64,000 nucleotides of DNA, from contig NCBI01000001.1 in assembly GCA_002255365.1 (NCBI GenBank), forward strand, positions 372,001-436,000, given 5' to 3'. The stretch comes from Chromatiales bacterium 21-64-14 (GTDB lineage: Bacteria > Pseudomonadota > Gammaproteobacteria > 21-64-14). Of the stretch, positions 49,908 through 60,580 are shown piece after piece; the stretch's first letter is position 1; every line of letters begins with the position of its first letter. Both the position numbers and the translations under genes were made by a program. Below the pieces are notes generated by a model. That model searched no databases, was not told the origin of the DNA, and worked only from the letters and a program-made list of their open reading frames with translations.

Positions 49908-51008
49908 TCAACCGCCACCGCGGGTGGCTGCACCCGACGGGACAGCGTCCGCGCCGCCCAATCCAAGGCGCTCGCCGCGATACTTCCCATCCCGCACCCG
50001 TTCCCACCACTCGTGGTTGGCAAGATACCACTGCACCGTCTTACGCATCCCGGTCTCAAATGTCTCGCGGGGCCGCCAGCCCAGTTCGCGTTGGATCTTG
50101 CCGGCGTCGATGGCGTAACGTCGGTCGTGCCCGGGGCGGTCGGCGACGAAGGTGCGTAGTTGTTCATGGGGCCGGTGCGGCGAGTCCGGAATCAGCTCAT
50201 CCAGTAGTCCACAGACCACTTGGACCACCTGCAGATTGGTCCGCTCGCAGTCACCCCCGATGTTATACGTCTCCCCCACACGTCCCGTTTCCAGCACTTC
50301 CAGTAGGGCCCGGCAGTGATCCTCCACGTACAACCAATCCCGTACGTTGCCACCATCGCCATAGATAGGCAGCGGCCGCCCGGCGCACGCGTTCAGGATC
50401 AGCAACGGGATGAGCTTTTCCGGAAACTGGTAGGGCCCATAGTTGTTGGAGCAGTTGGTGGTGAGGGTCGGCAACCCGTAGGTATGCTGAAACGCCCGCA
50501 CCAGATGATCGGAGGCGGCCTTGGAGGCCGAATACGGGGAGTTGGGGGCGTAGCGGGATTCCTCGCTAAAACGCCCGTCCGTACCGAGAGAACCATAGAC
50601 CTCGTCAGTGGAGACATGGAGAAAACGGAACTCCGCGCGTTCCGGCTCGGACAGGCCGCGCCAGTGTTCGAGCACCGTCTCCAACAGGGAGAGCGTGGCC
50701 ACCACATTGGTCTGAATGAAGGCCGCCGGCCCGTCGATGGAGCGGTCCACGTGGCTCTCGGCGGCGAAGTTGACCACCGCGCAGGGCCGGTACTGGGTCA
50801 CCAACCGTTCTACCAGCGCGCGGTCACCGATATCGCCGTGCACAAAGACGTGACCGGGATGATCCCGCACCGGTGCGAGCGTTTCCTGGTTGCCCGCATA
50901 GGTCAGGGCGTCCAGGTTGACGACCCGAAAATCCCCCCGCTCCATCAGGTGCAAGACGAGGTTCCCGCCGATGAAGCCGGCACCACCGGTGATCAGCAAG
51001 GTCTTCAT
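49908..51008 (-). CDS. rfbB: dTDP-glucose 4,6-dehydratase
   Basis: NAD-dependent extended SDR dehydrating dTDP-glucose. The NAD motif is [23 protein letters not shown] carries the catalytic Thr-Asp-Glu, and [15 protein letters not shown] the Tyr-Lys. [15 protein letters not shown] is also diagnostic. It is 366 residues long. It is first of the four-gene rhamnose set; no glycosyltransferase or polymerase gene accompanies it here. Confidence 0.97.
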   Translation of the reverse strand: MKTLLITGGAGFIGGNLVLHLMERGDFRVVNLDALTYAGNQETLAPVRDHPGHVFVHGDIGDRALVERLVTQYRPCAVVNFAAESHVDRSIDGPAAFIQTNVVATLSLLETVLEHWRGLSEPERAEFRFLHVSTDEVYGSLGTDGRFSEESRYAPNSPYSASKAASDHLVRAFQHTYGLPTLTTNCSNNYGPYQFPEKLIPLLILNACAGRPLPIYGDGGNVRDWLYVEDHCRALLEVLETGRVGETYNIGGDCERTNLQVVQVVCGLLDELIPDSPHRPHEQLRTFVADRPGHDRRYAIDAGKIQRELGWRPRETFETGMRKTVQWYLANHEWWERVRDGKYRGERLGLGGADAVPSGAATRGGG

Positions 51009-51098
51009 TTTCGCCCGGAGACCCTGTCCTCGGATGCTGCCGGCTCACCTGGAGACGGGCGCCCCGGTGCCGCGCCCGAGGCGCCGTGCCAAGTCATT

Positions 51099-51554
51099 CT
51101 AAAAAGGAATGTCGTCGTCGAATTCCGCCGCGGTCGCACTCGCCTTGGGTTGCACCGCCGCGCCGCGCTCCTCCGGTTCCGGCGCCGCTTCATAGCTTGC
51201 ACCGGAGGAACCGCCACCACGCCCGCCAAGCATCTGCATTTCGTTGGCAACGATCTCGGTGGTATACCGGTCGCGCCCGTCCTTATCCTGCCACTTGCGG
51301 GTACGCAGACTACCCTCCACGTAGATTTGGGAACCCTTCTTCAGATATTCGCCGACGACCTCCGCCAAGCGGCTGTAGAACACCACGTTATGCCACTCGG
51401 TACGCTCCTGCTTCTCGCCGCTCTGCTTGTCCTTCCAGGACTCGCTGGTAGCGATGGTGACATTAGCCACCGCGGACCCGCTCGGCAGGTAGCGAACCTC
51501 GGGGTCCCGCCCCAGGTTGCCCACCAGAATGACTTTGTTCACACCCCGCGCCAT
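51099..51554 (-). CDS. ssb: Single-stranded DNA-binding protein
   Basis: OB-fold protein coating single-stranded [26 protein letters not shown] and [30 protein letters not shown] are the OB-fold signatures. A Gly/Ala-rich linker leads to the acidic tip DDDIPF, the docking site for repair proteins. AGGAGG lies five bases before the ATG. The uvrA / transporter / ssb neighbourhood is common in gammaproteobacteria. Confidence 0.98.
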   Translation of the reverse strand: MARGVNKVILVGNLGRDPEVRYLPSGSAVANVTIATSESWKDKQSGEKQERTEWHNVVFYSRLAEVVGEYLKKGSQIYVEGSLRTRKWQDKDGRDRYTTEIVANEMQMLGGRGGGSSGASYEAAPEPEERGAAVQPKASATAAEFDDDIPF

Positions 51555-51676
51555 ATCGTCCTCCTGAGTTCGATCTCTTCCCTGATTGAACGCCGGGTCC
51601 CGGTGCTGCCCGGCCCGCGCCGTTGCGGATGGAACGCCGGTTTTCCCGACCCCCGCCCCTTCCTTCGTCCCTGAGT

Positions 51677-53035
51677 CTACGCCCGCGCCCCGGAGAATTC
51701 ACTCAAGGCGGCCTCGTCCAAGGCGTCCCCGTCCACCTTCAGGTACGCCACGCCCTCGGCGGCTACCACGACCACTTCCACCACGCCAGGCACTTGGCCC
51801 AGACGCTGCGCCAGGAGGTCTGCCTCCTGTTCGTTGATTTTCCCGACGTTCAGCAGTTTGCTGTTCAGGTAGGTGGGGGGCTGCATGGTGGCGGCCACCA
51901 GGAACCAAGCCAGGGCCACCAGGGCGGTGAAGCCGAATACCCCCGCCAAGCTGTAGTGGCCGTACAGCCAGCCCCCTGCGGTACCCCCCACGAAGATCCC
52001 GAAGAATTGGGAGCTGGAGTAGACCCCCATGGCGGTACCCTTGGTATCCGCCGGCGCCACTTTGGAGATCAGCGATGGCAGGGTCGCCTCCATCAGGGTA
52101 AAGGCAGTGAAGAACACGATCAGGGCCGCGGTGGCACCCACCAGGCTGGCGTGCCACTGCATCAGCGCCAGTTCGGCACCGGCCAGGGCGGCGATGGCTC
52201 CCAGAAACACGCCCTTCATGTGGTGGCGCTTCTCCGCCAGGATGATAAACGGCACCATGGCAAATACGGAGACCACCAGCACCGGCAGATACAGATACCA
52301 CTGGTGCTGCACATCCAAGTGCGCGGCGTCCCGCAGGGCCAACGGCAACGCCACGAAGCTCGCCGTCAGGATCAGGTGCAGGGCGAAGATCCCAAAATCC
52401 AGGCGCAGCAACTGCGGGTCCGTCAGCACCCGGGCGAACAGGGCGGGGACTGGCTCGGTATCCCGGTGCCGGCGGCTCTTGGCGGGCCGGGGTACGGCAA
52501 AGCGCAGGATTCCGATCCCCCCGATGGCCAGCACCGCGGTCAACCAGAAAATGCCGGATACCCCGATCCAGATACTGAAGATTGGCCCCAGCACCACCGC
52601 CAAGGCGAAGGAGAAGCCGATGGTCATCCCGATGACCGCCATGGCCTTGGTGCGGTGCTCCTCCCGGGTCAGGTCCGCGCCGAGGGCCAGGATGGTGGAA
52701 CCCACCGCACCCCCTCCCTGCAGGATGCGCCCCAGGATCACGCCTTGGATGCTATGGGAAAGGGCAGCCACGACGCTGCCTGCCGCGAAGATCAACAGGC
52801 CCGTGGCGATGACCGGTTTGCGGCCGAGACGATCGGAGATCATGCCGAATGGGATCTGGAAGATCGCCTGGGTAAGCCCGTAGGCGCCCAGGGCAAGCCC
52901 GATGGTGGTTGGGGTGGCGCCGCGCAGCCGTTCCGCGTACACCGAGAACACCGGGTAGATCATGAATAAGCCCAGCATCCGAAACGAGAATATCCCCGCC
53001 AGGGAAAATGCGGCGCGTCTCTCGGCCGCGCTCAT
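51677..53035 (-). CDS. YajR-like major facilitator transporter with C-terminal ferredoxin-like domain
   Basis: Twelve-helix MFS transporter of 452 residues. Motif A is [11 protein letters not shown]. The start at 53035 ([12 protein letters not shown]) corresponds to the MTPGERR start of E. coli YajR. After the last helix, residues about 385-452 form a small alpha/beta domain ([33 protein letters not shown]), matching the YAM domain of YajR. The substrate is unknown. It is divergent from uvrA. Confidence 0.9.
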   Translation of the reverse strand: MSAAERRAAFSLAGIFSFRMLGLFMIYPVFSVYAERLRGATPTTIGLALGAYGLTQAIFQIPFGMISDRLGRKPVIATGLLIFAAGSVVAALSHSIQGVILGRILQGGGAVGSTILALGADLTREEHRTKAMAVIGMTIGFSFALAVVLGPIFSIWIGVSGIFWLTAVLAIGGIGILRFAVPRPAKSRRHRDTEPVPALFARVLTDPQLLRLDFGIFALHLILTASFVALPLALRDAAHLDVQHQWYLYLPVLVVSVFAMVPFIILAEKRHHMKGVFLGAIAALAGAELALMQWHASLVGATAALIVFFTAFTLMEATLPSLISKVAPADTKGTAMGVYSSSQFFGIFVGGTAGGWLYGHYSLAGVFGFTALVALAWFLVAATMQPPTYLNSKLLNVGKINEQEADLLAQRLGQVPGVVEVVVVAAEGVAYLKVDGDALDEAALSEFSGARA

Positions 53036-53084
53036 CCGGCCTGCGGTGCTGGCAACTCGTTGCTCCACGCTCGGCGCCTCTTTT

Positions 53085-53114
53085 TTGATTCGAATCGGAA
53101 AAGGCCCGTATAAT
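53085..53114 (+). promoter_or_regulatory. Sigma-70 promoter of uvrA
   Basis: TTGATT at 53085-53090 and a perfect TATAAT at 53109-53114 with an 18-base spacer; the uvrA ATG follows 30 bases after the -10. No CTGT-N8-ACAG LexA box is visible around it. Confidence 0.7.
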
Positions 53115-53143
53115 AACAGGTTCCCTTGCACGCGGAAAATGGC

Positions 53144-56002
53144 ATGGACACGATCCGGATCCGGGGTGCGCGCACCCACAATCTCCAGGCGATCGATCTC
53201 GACCTGCCGCGGGACCGGCTCATCGTCATCACCGGTCTGTCGGGCTCCGGGAAGTCGTCTCTGGCCTTCGATACGATCTACGCCGAGGGACAGCGCCGCT
53301 ACGTGGAATCCTTGTCGGCGTATGCCCGACAATTCCTGTCCATGATGGAAAAGCCTGACGTGGACCACATCGAAGGCCTATCTCCGGCGATTTCCATCGA
53401 GCAGAAGTCCACATCCCACAACCCCCGGTCCACCGTAGGTACCATTACCGAGATCTACGACTACCTGCGACTGCTCTATGCGCGCGCCGGGACCCCCCGC
53501 TGTCCCGTGCACAACATCGTGCTGGAGGCGCAGACCGTGAGCCAGATGGTCGACCAGGCGCTTGCCCTTCCGGAGGGCACCCGTGTGATGCTGTTGGCGC
53601 CGGTAGTACAGGACCGCAAAGGAGAACGGCTACAGCTCCTGGACGAGCTGCGCGCACAGGGGTACCTGCGCGCGCGCATCGATGGCGTCGTGGCCGAACT
53701 GGACCACGCACCGGAGTTGGATCTGAACCGCAAACACACCATCGAGGCGGTGGTGGACCGCCTTCGGGTGCGCGGCGACCACGCCCAACGCCTGGCGGAA
53801 TCCTTCGAGACCGCCATCGGCTTGTCCGACGGCCTGGCCCGAATCAGCTTCATGGACGAACCGGAACGGGAGGAACTGGTGTTCTCCGCCCGCTACGCGT
53901 GCCGGTCCTGCGGTTATAGCCTGAGCGAGCTGGAACCGCGGTCGTTCTCCTTCAACAATCCGGCGGGCGCATGCCCGGCCTGCGACGGACTCGGGGTCAC
54001 GCAGTTCTTCGACCCGGAGCGGGTGGTGGCCCATCCGCATCTCAGTCTGGCCGGTGGCGCGGTGCGTGGCTGGGATCAGCGCAACGCCTACTATTTCCAG
54101 TTGATCAACGCCCTTGCGCGCCACTACCACTTCGATATCGATACCCCGTTTGATGCCCTCCCGGAACACATCCGCGCGGTGGTCCTGTTTGGAAGTGGTG
54201 ACGAACAGATCGAATTCGTCTACCCCGGCGACAAGGGACGCGGACACCGCCGGCGCCAACACGCCTTCGAGGGCGTTCTGCCCAACATGGAGCGCCGCTA
54301 CCGAGAGACCGAATCCAGCGCAGTACGTGAGGAACTGTCCCGGTATCTGGCCACGCGGCCATGCCCAGACTGCCAGGGAACTCGGCTGAACCGGGCCGCA
54401 CGTCACGTATTCGTGGCCGATCGATCACTCCCGCAGATCACTGCGACGCCGGTAGGTGACGCGCGGGACTTCTTCGCGAGCGTGCAACTGCCGGGGCGCC
54501 ACGGCGCCATCGCCGATCGGATCCTGAAGGAAATCCGCCAGCGACTGGATTTTCTGGTGAACGTAGGCTTGGACTACTTGGCCCTGGACCGCAGCGCAGA
54601 TAGTCTCTCCGGCGGCGAGGCCCAGCGCATCCGCCTGGCAAGCCAGATCGGCGCCGGGTTGGTGGGCGTGATGTATATCCTGGACGAACCGTCCATCGGG
54701 CTGCATCAGCGGGACAATCAGCGCCTGCTCAACACCCTGACCTATCTTCGTGATCTGGGCAACACGGTGATCGTGGTGGAACACGACGAGGAGGCGATCC
54801 GCAGCGCGGACCACGTAGTGGACATGGGCCCGGGAGCTGGCGTACACGGCGGGCGGGTCGTGGCGCAAGGCACCCCACGGGACATAGAGCGGGATCCGGC
54901 CTCGCTGACTGGACAGTATCTCTGCGGACGCCGGACGATACCGGTGCCGGCACTGCGGACACCTCCGGATCCGGCGCGCACGATATCTGTGCGCGGTGCC
55001 TGTGGCAACAACCTCAAGAATGTGGACTTAGACATCCCCCTGGGCCTATTCACCTGTGTCACCGGCGTGTCGGGCTCCGGGAAATCCACCTTGATCAACG
55101 ATACCCTGTACCGGCTGGCGGCGCGCGTACTCAACGGCAGCGCCGAGAACCCCGCTCCGTACCGCGAGGCTCTCGGCTTAGACCTGCTCGACAAGGTGGT
55201 CGATATCGATCAGAGCCCGATTGGACGCACTCCCAGGTCTAATCCCGCCACGTACACCGGTTTGTTCACGCCGATCCGGGAACTGTTTGCCGGCACGCCA
55301 GAGGCCCGCGCCCGCGGGTACGGCCCCGGGCGATTCAGTTTCAACGTCAAAGGCGGGCGTTGCGAGGCCTGCCAAGGAGACGGCGTCCTCAAGGTAGAGA
55401 TGCACTTCCTGCCGGATATCTACGTACCGTGCGATGTCTGCCGTGGGAAACGTTACAATCGGGAGACGCTGGATATCCGGTATAAGGGAAAGAATATCCG
55501 CGAGATATTGGAAACCACGGTGGAAGACGCGCTCTGCGCCTTCGACGCCGTCCCGACCATCAGCCGCAAACTCCAGACCCTGATGGATGTGGGGCTGTCC
55601 TATCTCAAACTGGGACAGAATGCCACCACACTCTCCGGGGGCGAGGCGCAGCGGGTCAAGCTCGCCCGGGAGCTGTCCAAACGGGATACCGGCAACACCC
55701 TATATATATTGGACGAGCCCACCACCGGACTGCATTTCCACGACATTGAGCAGCTTCTGGGTGTGCTCGCGCGGCTGCGCGACCGGGGCAACACCGTGGT
55801 GGTGATCGAACACAATCTCGATGTCATCAAGACTGCGGATTGGGTCATCGATCTGGGCCCCGAAGGGGGCGACGGCGGGGGGAGGCTGGTGGCGACAGGA
55901 GTCCCAGAGGAGATCGCCCGTCACCCCGACTCCCATACCGGGCGCTTTCTCAAGCGCCTGCTGGACTCCAGCCGGCAGGGCGGCGACCTGCGCACCGGCT
56001 GA
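53144..56002 (+). CDS. uvrA: Excinuclease ABC subunit A
   Basis: Damage-sensing ATPase of nucleotide excision repair. The ATG at 53144 (MDTIRIRGA) gives 952 residues. It has two ABC modules, with Walker A GLSGSGKS at 31-38 and GVSGSGKS in the second half, and two LSGGEAQR signatures. Zinc modules are CRSCG...CPAC and CEAC...CDVC. The TTG at 53126 is a less likely start. Confidence 0.98.
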   Translation: MDTIRIRGARTHNLQAIDLDLPRDRLIVITGLSGSGKSSLAFDTIYAEGQRRYVESLSAYARQFLSMMEKPDVDHIEGLSPAISIEQKSTSHNPRSTVGTITEIYDYLRLLYARAGTPRCPVHNIVLEAQTVSQMVDQALALPEGTRVMLLAPVVQDRKGERLQLLDELRAQGYLRARIDGVVAELDHAPELDLNRKHTIEAVVDRLRVRGDHAQRLAESFETAIGLSDGLARISFMDEPEREELVFSARYACRSCGYSLSELEPRSFSFNNPAGACPACDGLGVTQFFDPERVVAHPHLSLAGGAVRGWDQRNAYYFQLINALARHYHFDIDTPFDALPEHIRAVVLFGSGDEQIEFVYPGDKGRGHRRRQHAFEGVLPNMERRYRETESSAVREELSRYLATRPCPDCQGTRLNRAARHVFVADRSLPQITATPVGDARDFFASVQLPGRHGAIADRILKEIRQRLDFLVNVGLDYLALDRSADSLSGGEAQRIRLASQIGAGLVGVMYILDEPSIGLHQRDNQRLLNTLTYLRDLGNTVIVVEHDEEAIRSADHVVDMGPGAGVHGGRVVAQGTPRDIERDPASLTGQYLCGRRTIPVPALRTPPDPARTISVRGACGNNLKNVDLDIPLGLFTCVTGVSGSGKSTLINDTLYRLAARVLNGSAENPAPYREALGLDLLDKVVDIDQSPIGRTPRSNPATYTGLFTPIRELFAGTPEARARGYGPGRFSFNVKGGRCEACQGDGVLKVEMHFLPDIYVPCDVCRGKRYNRETLDIRYKGKNIREILETTVEDALCAFDAVPTISRKLQTLMDVGLSYLKLGQNATTLSGGEAQRVKLARELSKRDTGNTLYILDEPTTGLHFHDIEQLLGVLARLRDRGNTVVVIEHNLDVIKTADWVIDLGPEGGDGGGRLVATGVPEEIARHPDSHTGRFLKRLLDSSRQGGDLRTG

Positions 56003-56281
56003 TCCCGTATCTCAGACCCTCATCGTACTGCCCGGCGCACTAGGCCGCGCTCGGTCCAGAATGACCGACACCGAACTCCCGAGGTATCCAGACACGTATT
56101 GCTCGTCGACCGGGAACACCTCATCAACCTCCTGTTGAAGCTGCTACATACACCCAGCCCTATTAGGGCACTGCGACCAGATTGTCCATTTCTCCCGCGA
56201 GCACCTCGGCCCGCCCGCGACCGCATCGACATGGCAACGCGTCCTGGACTTCCGATCCAACACAAACAAGCCCCGTGGACC

Positions 56282-57025
56282 TCATCGCGGATTGTGGTCC
56301 CCGGTGATCGTCACCTCATCCCCGACGGTAATCCCCAGCCGCTGGTCGGACCGACCGCCGTTGACGGCGATCTCCACAAGGCCGTTGGCATTCTCATACC
56401 AGAACGCCTGTCCGGGCGCGACGTCTGAAAATGTGCGCACGCGGTTCAACCGGTGGCCACGTACTTCCACCTGGGCACCGCTGTCCAAAACACATGCGCG
56501 GGTCCCAGTCAACGCGTTTCCGAAGTGGTCGACATAAACGACCCGCGCCAGATCGGTGGGCCAGTCCTGCCGCGGAGCTGCGCCGGTGACAATCAAGTCA
56601 CCCGGCGCTGAATCCCCCCGGGCCAATCGCGCCGCAACCGGCGCAAACAAATCCCGCCCGTGGAATGACGGGGACACGCGCGCCGGGCGCCAAGTGATCT
56701 CCCACCATTGCCGATGGCGGGCGCGAGACGCCACAACATCGAGCAATCCGTTATCCGGGCCGACAAACCAACGCCCATCCGCACGCAGCACGACGGGGCG
56801 CCGCACACCCCCGACCCCGGGGTCCACCACGCATAGAAACACGCTGTCCAACGGCCAGCCCACCGCATAGGCGGCCAAGAGATAGGCCGCCCCTTGGGGA
56901 TCGAAGGGCGGGACGTCGGCGCACAGATTCAGCACCGGAATCCCCGGCGCGTCCTGGCACAGAACCGCCTGCATCTGCCCGATATACGGCCCTTCGAGGC
57001 CGAAATCCGTGAACAAGACGATCAT
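56282..57025 (-). CDS. SAM hydroxide adenosyltransferase (DUF62 family)
   Basis: Homologue of the enzymes that use water or hydroxide to split S-adenosylmethionine into adenosine and methionine; related to fluorinase and chlorinase. The ATG at 57025 (MIVLFTDFG) gives 247 residues. FTDFG, VVDPGVGG, WFVGPDNGLL, SFHGRDLFAPVAA (Arg-Asp of the hydroxide-activating triad) and VDHFGNALT (His) are visible. No long halogenase insertion is evident. Its physiological role is unclear. The 279-base gap after uvrA has no clear feature. Confidence 0.88.
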   Translation of the reverse strand: MIVLFTDFGLEGPYIGQMQAVLCQDAPGIPVLNLCADVPPFDPQGAAYLLAAYAVGWPLDSVFLCVVDPGVGGVRRPVVLRADGRWFVGPDNGLLDVVASRARHRQWWEITWRPARVSPSFHGRDLFAPVAARLARGDSAPGDLIVTGAAPRQDWPTDLARVVYVDHFGNALTGTRACVLDSGAQVEVRGHRLNRVRTFSDVAPGQAFWYENANGLVEIAVNGGRSDQRLGITVGDEVTITGDHNPR

Positions 57026-57325
57026 GGGCGCGAGGATCCAACGCTGACCATTCGACCGGGACCGTAACACGAACCGCCGGAAGAAATACCATACTGGCAA
57101 AATACCGGGAGGCCAAGACGGTAACCCCGGTGTTCGTCGCGAGTGTCTTTAGCCACCCCGGCCGCATCGGGTTCACGACGAGCTGAGGAATAACGCCGGG
57201 CTATAGGAGCACCGTCCTGCAATGCGTGGGTTTGCCGACGGCACGCCTCGAACTGGAGGGGCGTACTTTTGGTGGACAATGGGCGGCACTCGCGAATTTT
57301 CCAGCCACGAGCCGCTATAGGTCCG
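57026..57325. other. Intergenic region between DUF62 gene and rplQ terminator
   Basis: About 300 bases with no recognisable gene, RNA, repeat or strong promoter on either strand. It must contain whatever drives the minus-strand SAM hydrolase gene, but I see no confident -35/-10 pair. Confidence 0.6.
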
Positions 57326-57355
57326 GAAAAACGAAACGCCGAGCATTGCCCGGCG
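57326..57355 (-). terminator. Intrinsic terminator after rplQ
   Basis: On the minus strand, CGCCGGGC-AAT-GCTCGGCG forms an eight-pair stem (one G-T pair) followed by TTTCGTTTTT, 31 bases after the rplQ stop. It ends the alpha ribosomal operon. Confidence 0.8.
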
Positions 57356-57385
57356 CTTAGTCGAATCCGTGCCACGCAGAGGGAC

Positions 57386-57772
57386 TTACTCGGCAGCAGG
57401 GCTCTGGGTCAGATCGGGACGGTCCACCAGTTCCACGTAGGCCATCAACGCACTGTCACCAGCACGGAAACCGCACTTCAACAGCCGCAAATAACCGCCC
57501 GGACGCTCCTTGTACCGGGGTCCGATTTCGGCGAACAGCTTGGTGACTACCGCCCGATCCCGAAGACGATCGAAAGCGAGGCGCCGGTTGGCCACCGTGT
57601 CCTGGCGGGCACGGGTGATCAGCGGCTCCACCACTCGCCGCAACTCTTTGGCCTTGGGCAACGTGGTACGAATGACTTCGTGGCGCAGCAGGGAAACCGC
57701 TTGATTACGCAGCATCGCTTGGCGATGGCTGCTGTTGCGGCTCAACTGCCGGCCTATGTTACGGTGTCGCAT
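57386..57772 (-). CDS. rplQ: 50S ribosomal protein L17
   Basis: 128-residue large-subunit protein starting [20 protein letters not shown], with [17 protein letters not shown] and a slightly longer C-terminal tail. It is last gene of the alpha operon, 39 bases after rpoA, and followed by an intrinsic terminator. Confidence 0.98.
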   Translation of the reverse strand: MRHRNIGRQLSRNSSHRQAMLRNQAVSLLRHEVIRTTLPKAKELRRVVEPLITRARQDTVANRRLAFDRLRDRAVVTKLFAEIGPRYKERPGGYLRLLKCGFRAGDSALMAYVELVDRPDLTQSPAAE

Positions 57773-57811
57773 TTCGATATCCTTCGGTTCAAGGTTCCGA
57801 TAACGCAGCGT

Positions 57812-58825
57812 CTAGGCCGATACCTTTTCCCGGTCCTTGTCGAGGTCCTTCAACCCCGGCGGGGGCCAATTCTCCAACCGCATCCCAAGAGAAAGCCCAT
57901 GGGACGCCAGTACGTCTTTGATCTCCGTCAGGGATTTCTTGCCCAGGTTCGGCGTCTTGAGTAACTCGACTTCGGTGCGCTGAATAAGGTCACCAATGTA
58001 GTAGATGTTCTCGGCCTTCAAGCAGTTGGCAGACCGGACGGTAAGTTCCAGATCGTCCACTGGACGCAGAAGAATCGGATCGATTTCTGCTTCCTGCTTC
58101 TGCGGACGGGAATCCTCCTTACCTTCCAGGTCCACGAACACCGAGAGCTGGTCCTGAAGAATGCTGGCCGCCCGCCGGATCGCTTCTTCCGGATCGATGG
58201 TCCCGTTGGTCTCGATGTCGATCACGAGCTTGTCCAGATCGGTCCTCTGTTCGACGCGCGCGCTTTCCACACTGTAGGTCACGCGGTAAACCGGGCTGAA
58301 GGATGCATCAAGCTGGAGCCGGCCGATCGGACCGCTCTCCTCCTCTCCGACGACACCTCGCACGGCTGGCCGGTAACCGCGGCCCCGGACGATCTTCAGG
58401 CTCATATTGAGTTCACCCGCCTTGGTCAGGTGGGCGATTACATGGCCTGGATTCACGATTTCGATGTCGTGATCGAGAACGATGTCGCCAGCGGTCACCA
58501 CGCCCGGACCCTTCTTCTTGACGTTAAGCGTGGCCTCCTCGCGAGCATGCATCCGAATCGCCAATCCTTTCAGGTTCAGCAGGATCTCGATCACGTCCTC
58601 CTGCACACCCTCGATAGTGGTGTACTCGTGCAGGACGCTATGGATCTCGACCTCAGAGACGGCACAGCCCGGCATGGAGGATAGAAGAATGCGTCGCAAG
58701 GCGTTGCCCAGAGTATGGCCAAACCCCCGCTCCAGCGGCTCCAGCACAACCTTTGCGTGCCTGTCGTTGATAACCTGGATGTCGACCAGGCGCGGCTTCA
58801 GAAATTCAGATACAGAGCCCTGCAT
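57812..58825 (-). CDS. rpoA: RNA polymerase alpha subunit
   Basis: Core RNA polymerase assembly and activator-contact subunit, 337 residues. The N-terminal dimerisation domain has [25 protein letters not shown]; the C-terminal domain has [27 protein letters not shown] and [13 protein letters not shown] for UP-element contact. It is placed between rpsD and rplQ as usual. Confidence 0.99.
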   Translation of the reverse strand: MQGSVSEFLKPRLVDIQVINDRHAKVVLEPLERGFGHTLGNALRRILLSSMPGCAVSEVEIHSVLHEYTTIEGVQEDVIEILLNLKGLAIRMHAREEATLNVKKKGPGVVTAGDIVLDHDIEIVNPGHVIAHLTKAGELNMSLKIVRGRGYRPAVRGVVGEEESGPIGRLQLDASFSPVYRVTYSVESARVEQRTDLDKLVIDIETNGTIDPEEAIRRAASILQDQLSVFVDLEGKEDSRPQKQEAEIDPILLRPVDDLELTVRSANCLKAENIYYIGDLIQRTEVELLKTPNLGKKSLTEIKDVLASHGLSLGMRLENWPPPGLKDLDKDREKVSA

Positions 58826-58846
58826 GGAAAGCCCCTCGCGGTCCGT

Positions 58847-59476
58847 TTACTTGGAGTACAACTCAACGACCAGATGTTCGTTGATGTCGGCCGGAAGATC
58901 GCTACGCTCCGGGCGAGCCTTGAATACCCCTTCCATTTTCTTCGCGTCAACCTCTATCCACCCGGGAAATCCACGCTGCTGCGCAACATCCAGCGCCGCT
59001 TGGATCCGCAACTGAGACCGGGTCTTTTCATTGACCGCCACCACATCCTTAGGCTGGACCTGGTATGACGGGATGTTGACCCGGACCCCGTTCACGGAAA
59101 TTCCGTTGTGACGCACCAGCTGGCGTGCCTCGGTACGGGACGCCGCAAAGCCCATGCGGTACACCACATTGTCGAGGCGGCCTTCCAGCGCCTGCAACAG
59201 GTTCTCACCGGTAGAACCCTTACGCTGCGATGCCGCCGCGTAATAGTTGTGGAATTGGCGCTCCAGGACTCCATAGGTACGCCGCAACTTCTGCTTCTCA
59301 CGCAGCTGGGTCGCATAATCAGAGAGTCGCGACCGGCGGCGCTGGCCGTGCTGACCCGGAGGAAAGGGGCGAGTCTCGATCGCGCACTTGCTCGTGTAGC
59401 ACTTTTCGCCCTTGAGAAACAGCTTGACCCCTTCACGGCGGCACTGACGGCATCTTGGTCCGATATTTCTAGCCAC
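58847..59476 (-). CDS. rpsD: 30S ribosomal protein S4, zinc-binding (four-Cys) form
   Basis: Primary 16S rRNA-binding protein and, in E. coli, translational repressor of the alpha operon. The GTG at 59476 ([12 protein letters not shown]) has GGGAG six bases upstream and gives 209 residues. Cys9, Cys12, Cys26 and Cys31 form a zinc knuckle as in Thermus and Gram-positive S4, whereas E. coli S4 lacks these Cys. The rest ([38 protein letters not shown]) is typical. Confidence 0.98.
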   Translation of the reverse strand: MARNIGPRCRQCRREGVKLFLKGEKCYTSKCAIETRPFPPGQHGQRRRSRLSDYATQLREKQKLRRTYGVLERQFHNYYAAASQRKGSTGENLLQALEGRLDNVVYRMGFAASRTEARQLVRHNGISVNGVRVNIPSYQVQPKDVVAVNEKTRSQLRIQAALDVAQQRGFPGWIEVDAKKMEGVFKARPERSDLPADINEHLVVELYSK

Positions 59477-59490
59477 GGCAACTCCCCGCT

Positions 59491-59880
59491 CTAAACACGA
59501 CGCTTCTTCGGCGGACGACACCCATTGTGCGGGATCGGCGTCACGTCGCTGATACTGCTGATCCGGAAACCGGCGGAATGCAGGGCTCGTACCGCGGACT
59601 CGCGCCCGGGCCCCGGTCCCTTTACCCACACTTCCAGGTTCTTTACGCCAAACTCCTGAACCACCGCACCGACCCGCCCGGCGGCAACCTGCGCGGCGAA
59701 CGGCGTGCTCTTGCGGGACCCCCGGAAACCTGACCCTCCGGAGGTCGCCCAGGCCAGGGTGTTCCCTTGCCGATCGCTAATGGTGATGATCGTGTTATTG
59801 AAGGATGCATGGATGTGTACCACTGCATCCACTACGTTCCTTTTGATTTTCTTCCGCGTACGCGGACTCGCCTTCGCCAT
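59491..59880 (-). CDS. rpsK: 30S ribosomal protein S11
   Basis: 129-residue platform protein of the small subunit. [38 protein letters not shown] and the C-terminal [20 protein letters not shown] region are diagnostic. It lies between rpsM and rpsD. Confidence 0.99.
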   Translation of the reverse strand: MAKASPRTRKKIKRNVVDAVVHIHASFNNTIITISDRQGNTLAWATSGGSGFRGSRKSTPFAAQVAAGRVGAVVQEFGVKNLEVWVKGPGPGRESAVRALHSAGFRISSISDVTPIPHNGCRPPKKRRV

Positions 59881-59964
59881 GCCTTGAGTTCCTCAGTTCC
59901 ACGCCACGGGGACGTGGCCAATCCAATCCTATCCGCGCCTGCGACTGCGCAAACCGCGACGACG

Positions 59965-60321
59965 CTACTTGCGGATGGCGCGCCGGGGTCCCTTACGGGT
60001 CCGGGCGTTGGTGCGCGTGCGCTGGCCACGAAGCGGCAGCGAACGCCGATGCCGCACCCCACGGTAGCAGCCAAGATCCATCAAACGTTTGATGTTCATG
60101 GAAACTTCCCGCCGCAAGTCGCCTTCCACACGCTGCTTGCCGATCTCCGCACGCAGGGCATCCAATTCACCCTCGGTGAGATCCTTGACCTTCCGGTCGG
60201 GCTGCACACCGGCGGCCGCGCAGATCCTGCGCGCGAGTTCACGCCCGACACCATAAATCGACGTGAGCGCGATCACCGTATGCTTCTGCACCGGGATGTT
60301 GACACCTGCAATACGGGCCAT
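59965..60321 (-). CDS. rpsM: 30S ribosomal protein S13
   Basis: 118-residue head protein contacting the P-site tRNA. It starts [24 protein letters not shown] and ends with [17 protein letters not shown]. It is first gene of the predicted alpha transcript, with an AT-rich 90-base leader containing a likely promoter. Confidence 0.99.
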   Translation of the reverse strand: MARIAGVNIPVQKHTVIALTSIYGVGRELARRICAAAGVQPDRKVKDLTEGELDALRAEIGKQRVEGDLRREVSMNIKRLMDLGCYRGVRHRRSLPLRGQRTRTNARTRKGPRRAIRK

Positions 60322-60370
60322 AAGCTAATTTCCCTACAAAATCATGGACTAATAAGATTGCGAACCGTTT

Positions 60371-60399
60371 ATGATATCCCTAGGGACTCACAAAATCAA
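60371..60399 (-). promoter_or_regulatory. Sigma-70 promoter of the alpha operon
   Basis: On the minus strand TTGATT (60394-60399), a 17-base spacer and TATCAT (60371-60376) lie in the AT-rich gap between rpmJ and rpsM. The resulting leader of about 45 bases is where S4-dependent control acts in E. coli; I did not resolve a pseudoknot. Confidence 0.55.
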
Positions 60400-60411
60400 T
60401 CCGTGCTTTCC

Positions 60412-60525
60412 TCAACCCTGGCGTTGCTTGTGTCGAGCATTGGTGCAAATCACCCGCACCGCGCCGCGGCGGCGGATGACCTTGCAGTTGCGGCACAATT
60501 TCTTTACCGACGCACGTACTTTCAT
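60412..60525 (-). CDS. rpmJ: 50S ribosomal protein L36
   Basis: A 37-residue protein read directly from the minus strand: [19 protein letters not shown], then [15 protein letters not shown] and a TGA. Cys11, Cys14, Cys27 and His32 form the zinc ribbon. GGGAGAGG precedes the ATG. It lies 55 bases after secY, as in E. coli. Confidence 0.98.
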   Translation of the reverse strand: MKVRASVKKLCRNCKVIRRRGAVRVICTNARHKQRQG

Positions 60526-60580
60526 GTTCCTCTCCCGTGTCCCGGCGCCTGATCCGCAGCGGGGCGTGGTATCCAGGGGC

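Noticed and set aside
50316..51674. 452-codon open frame on the plus strand
   Set aside because: Antisense to rfbB and ssb; no motif.
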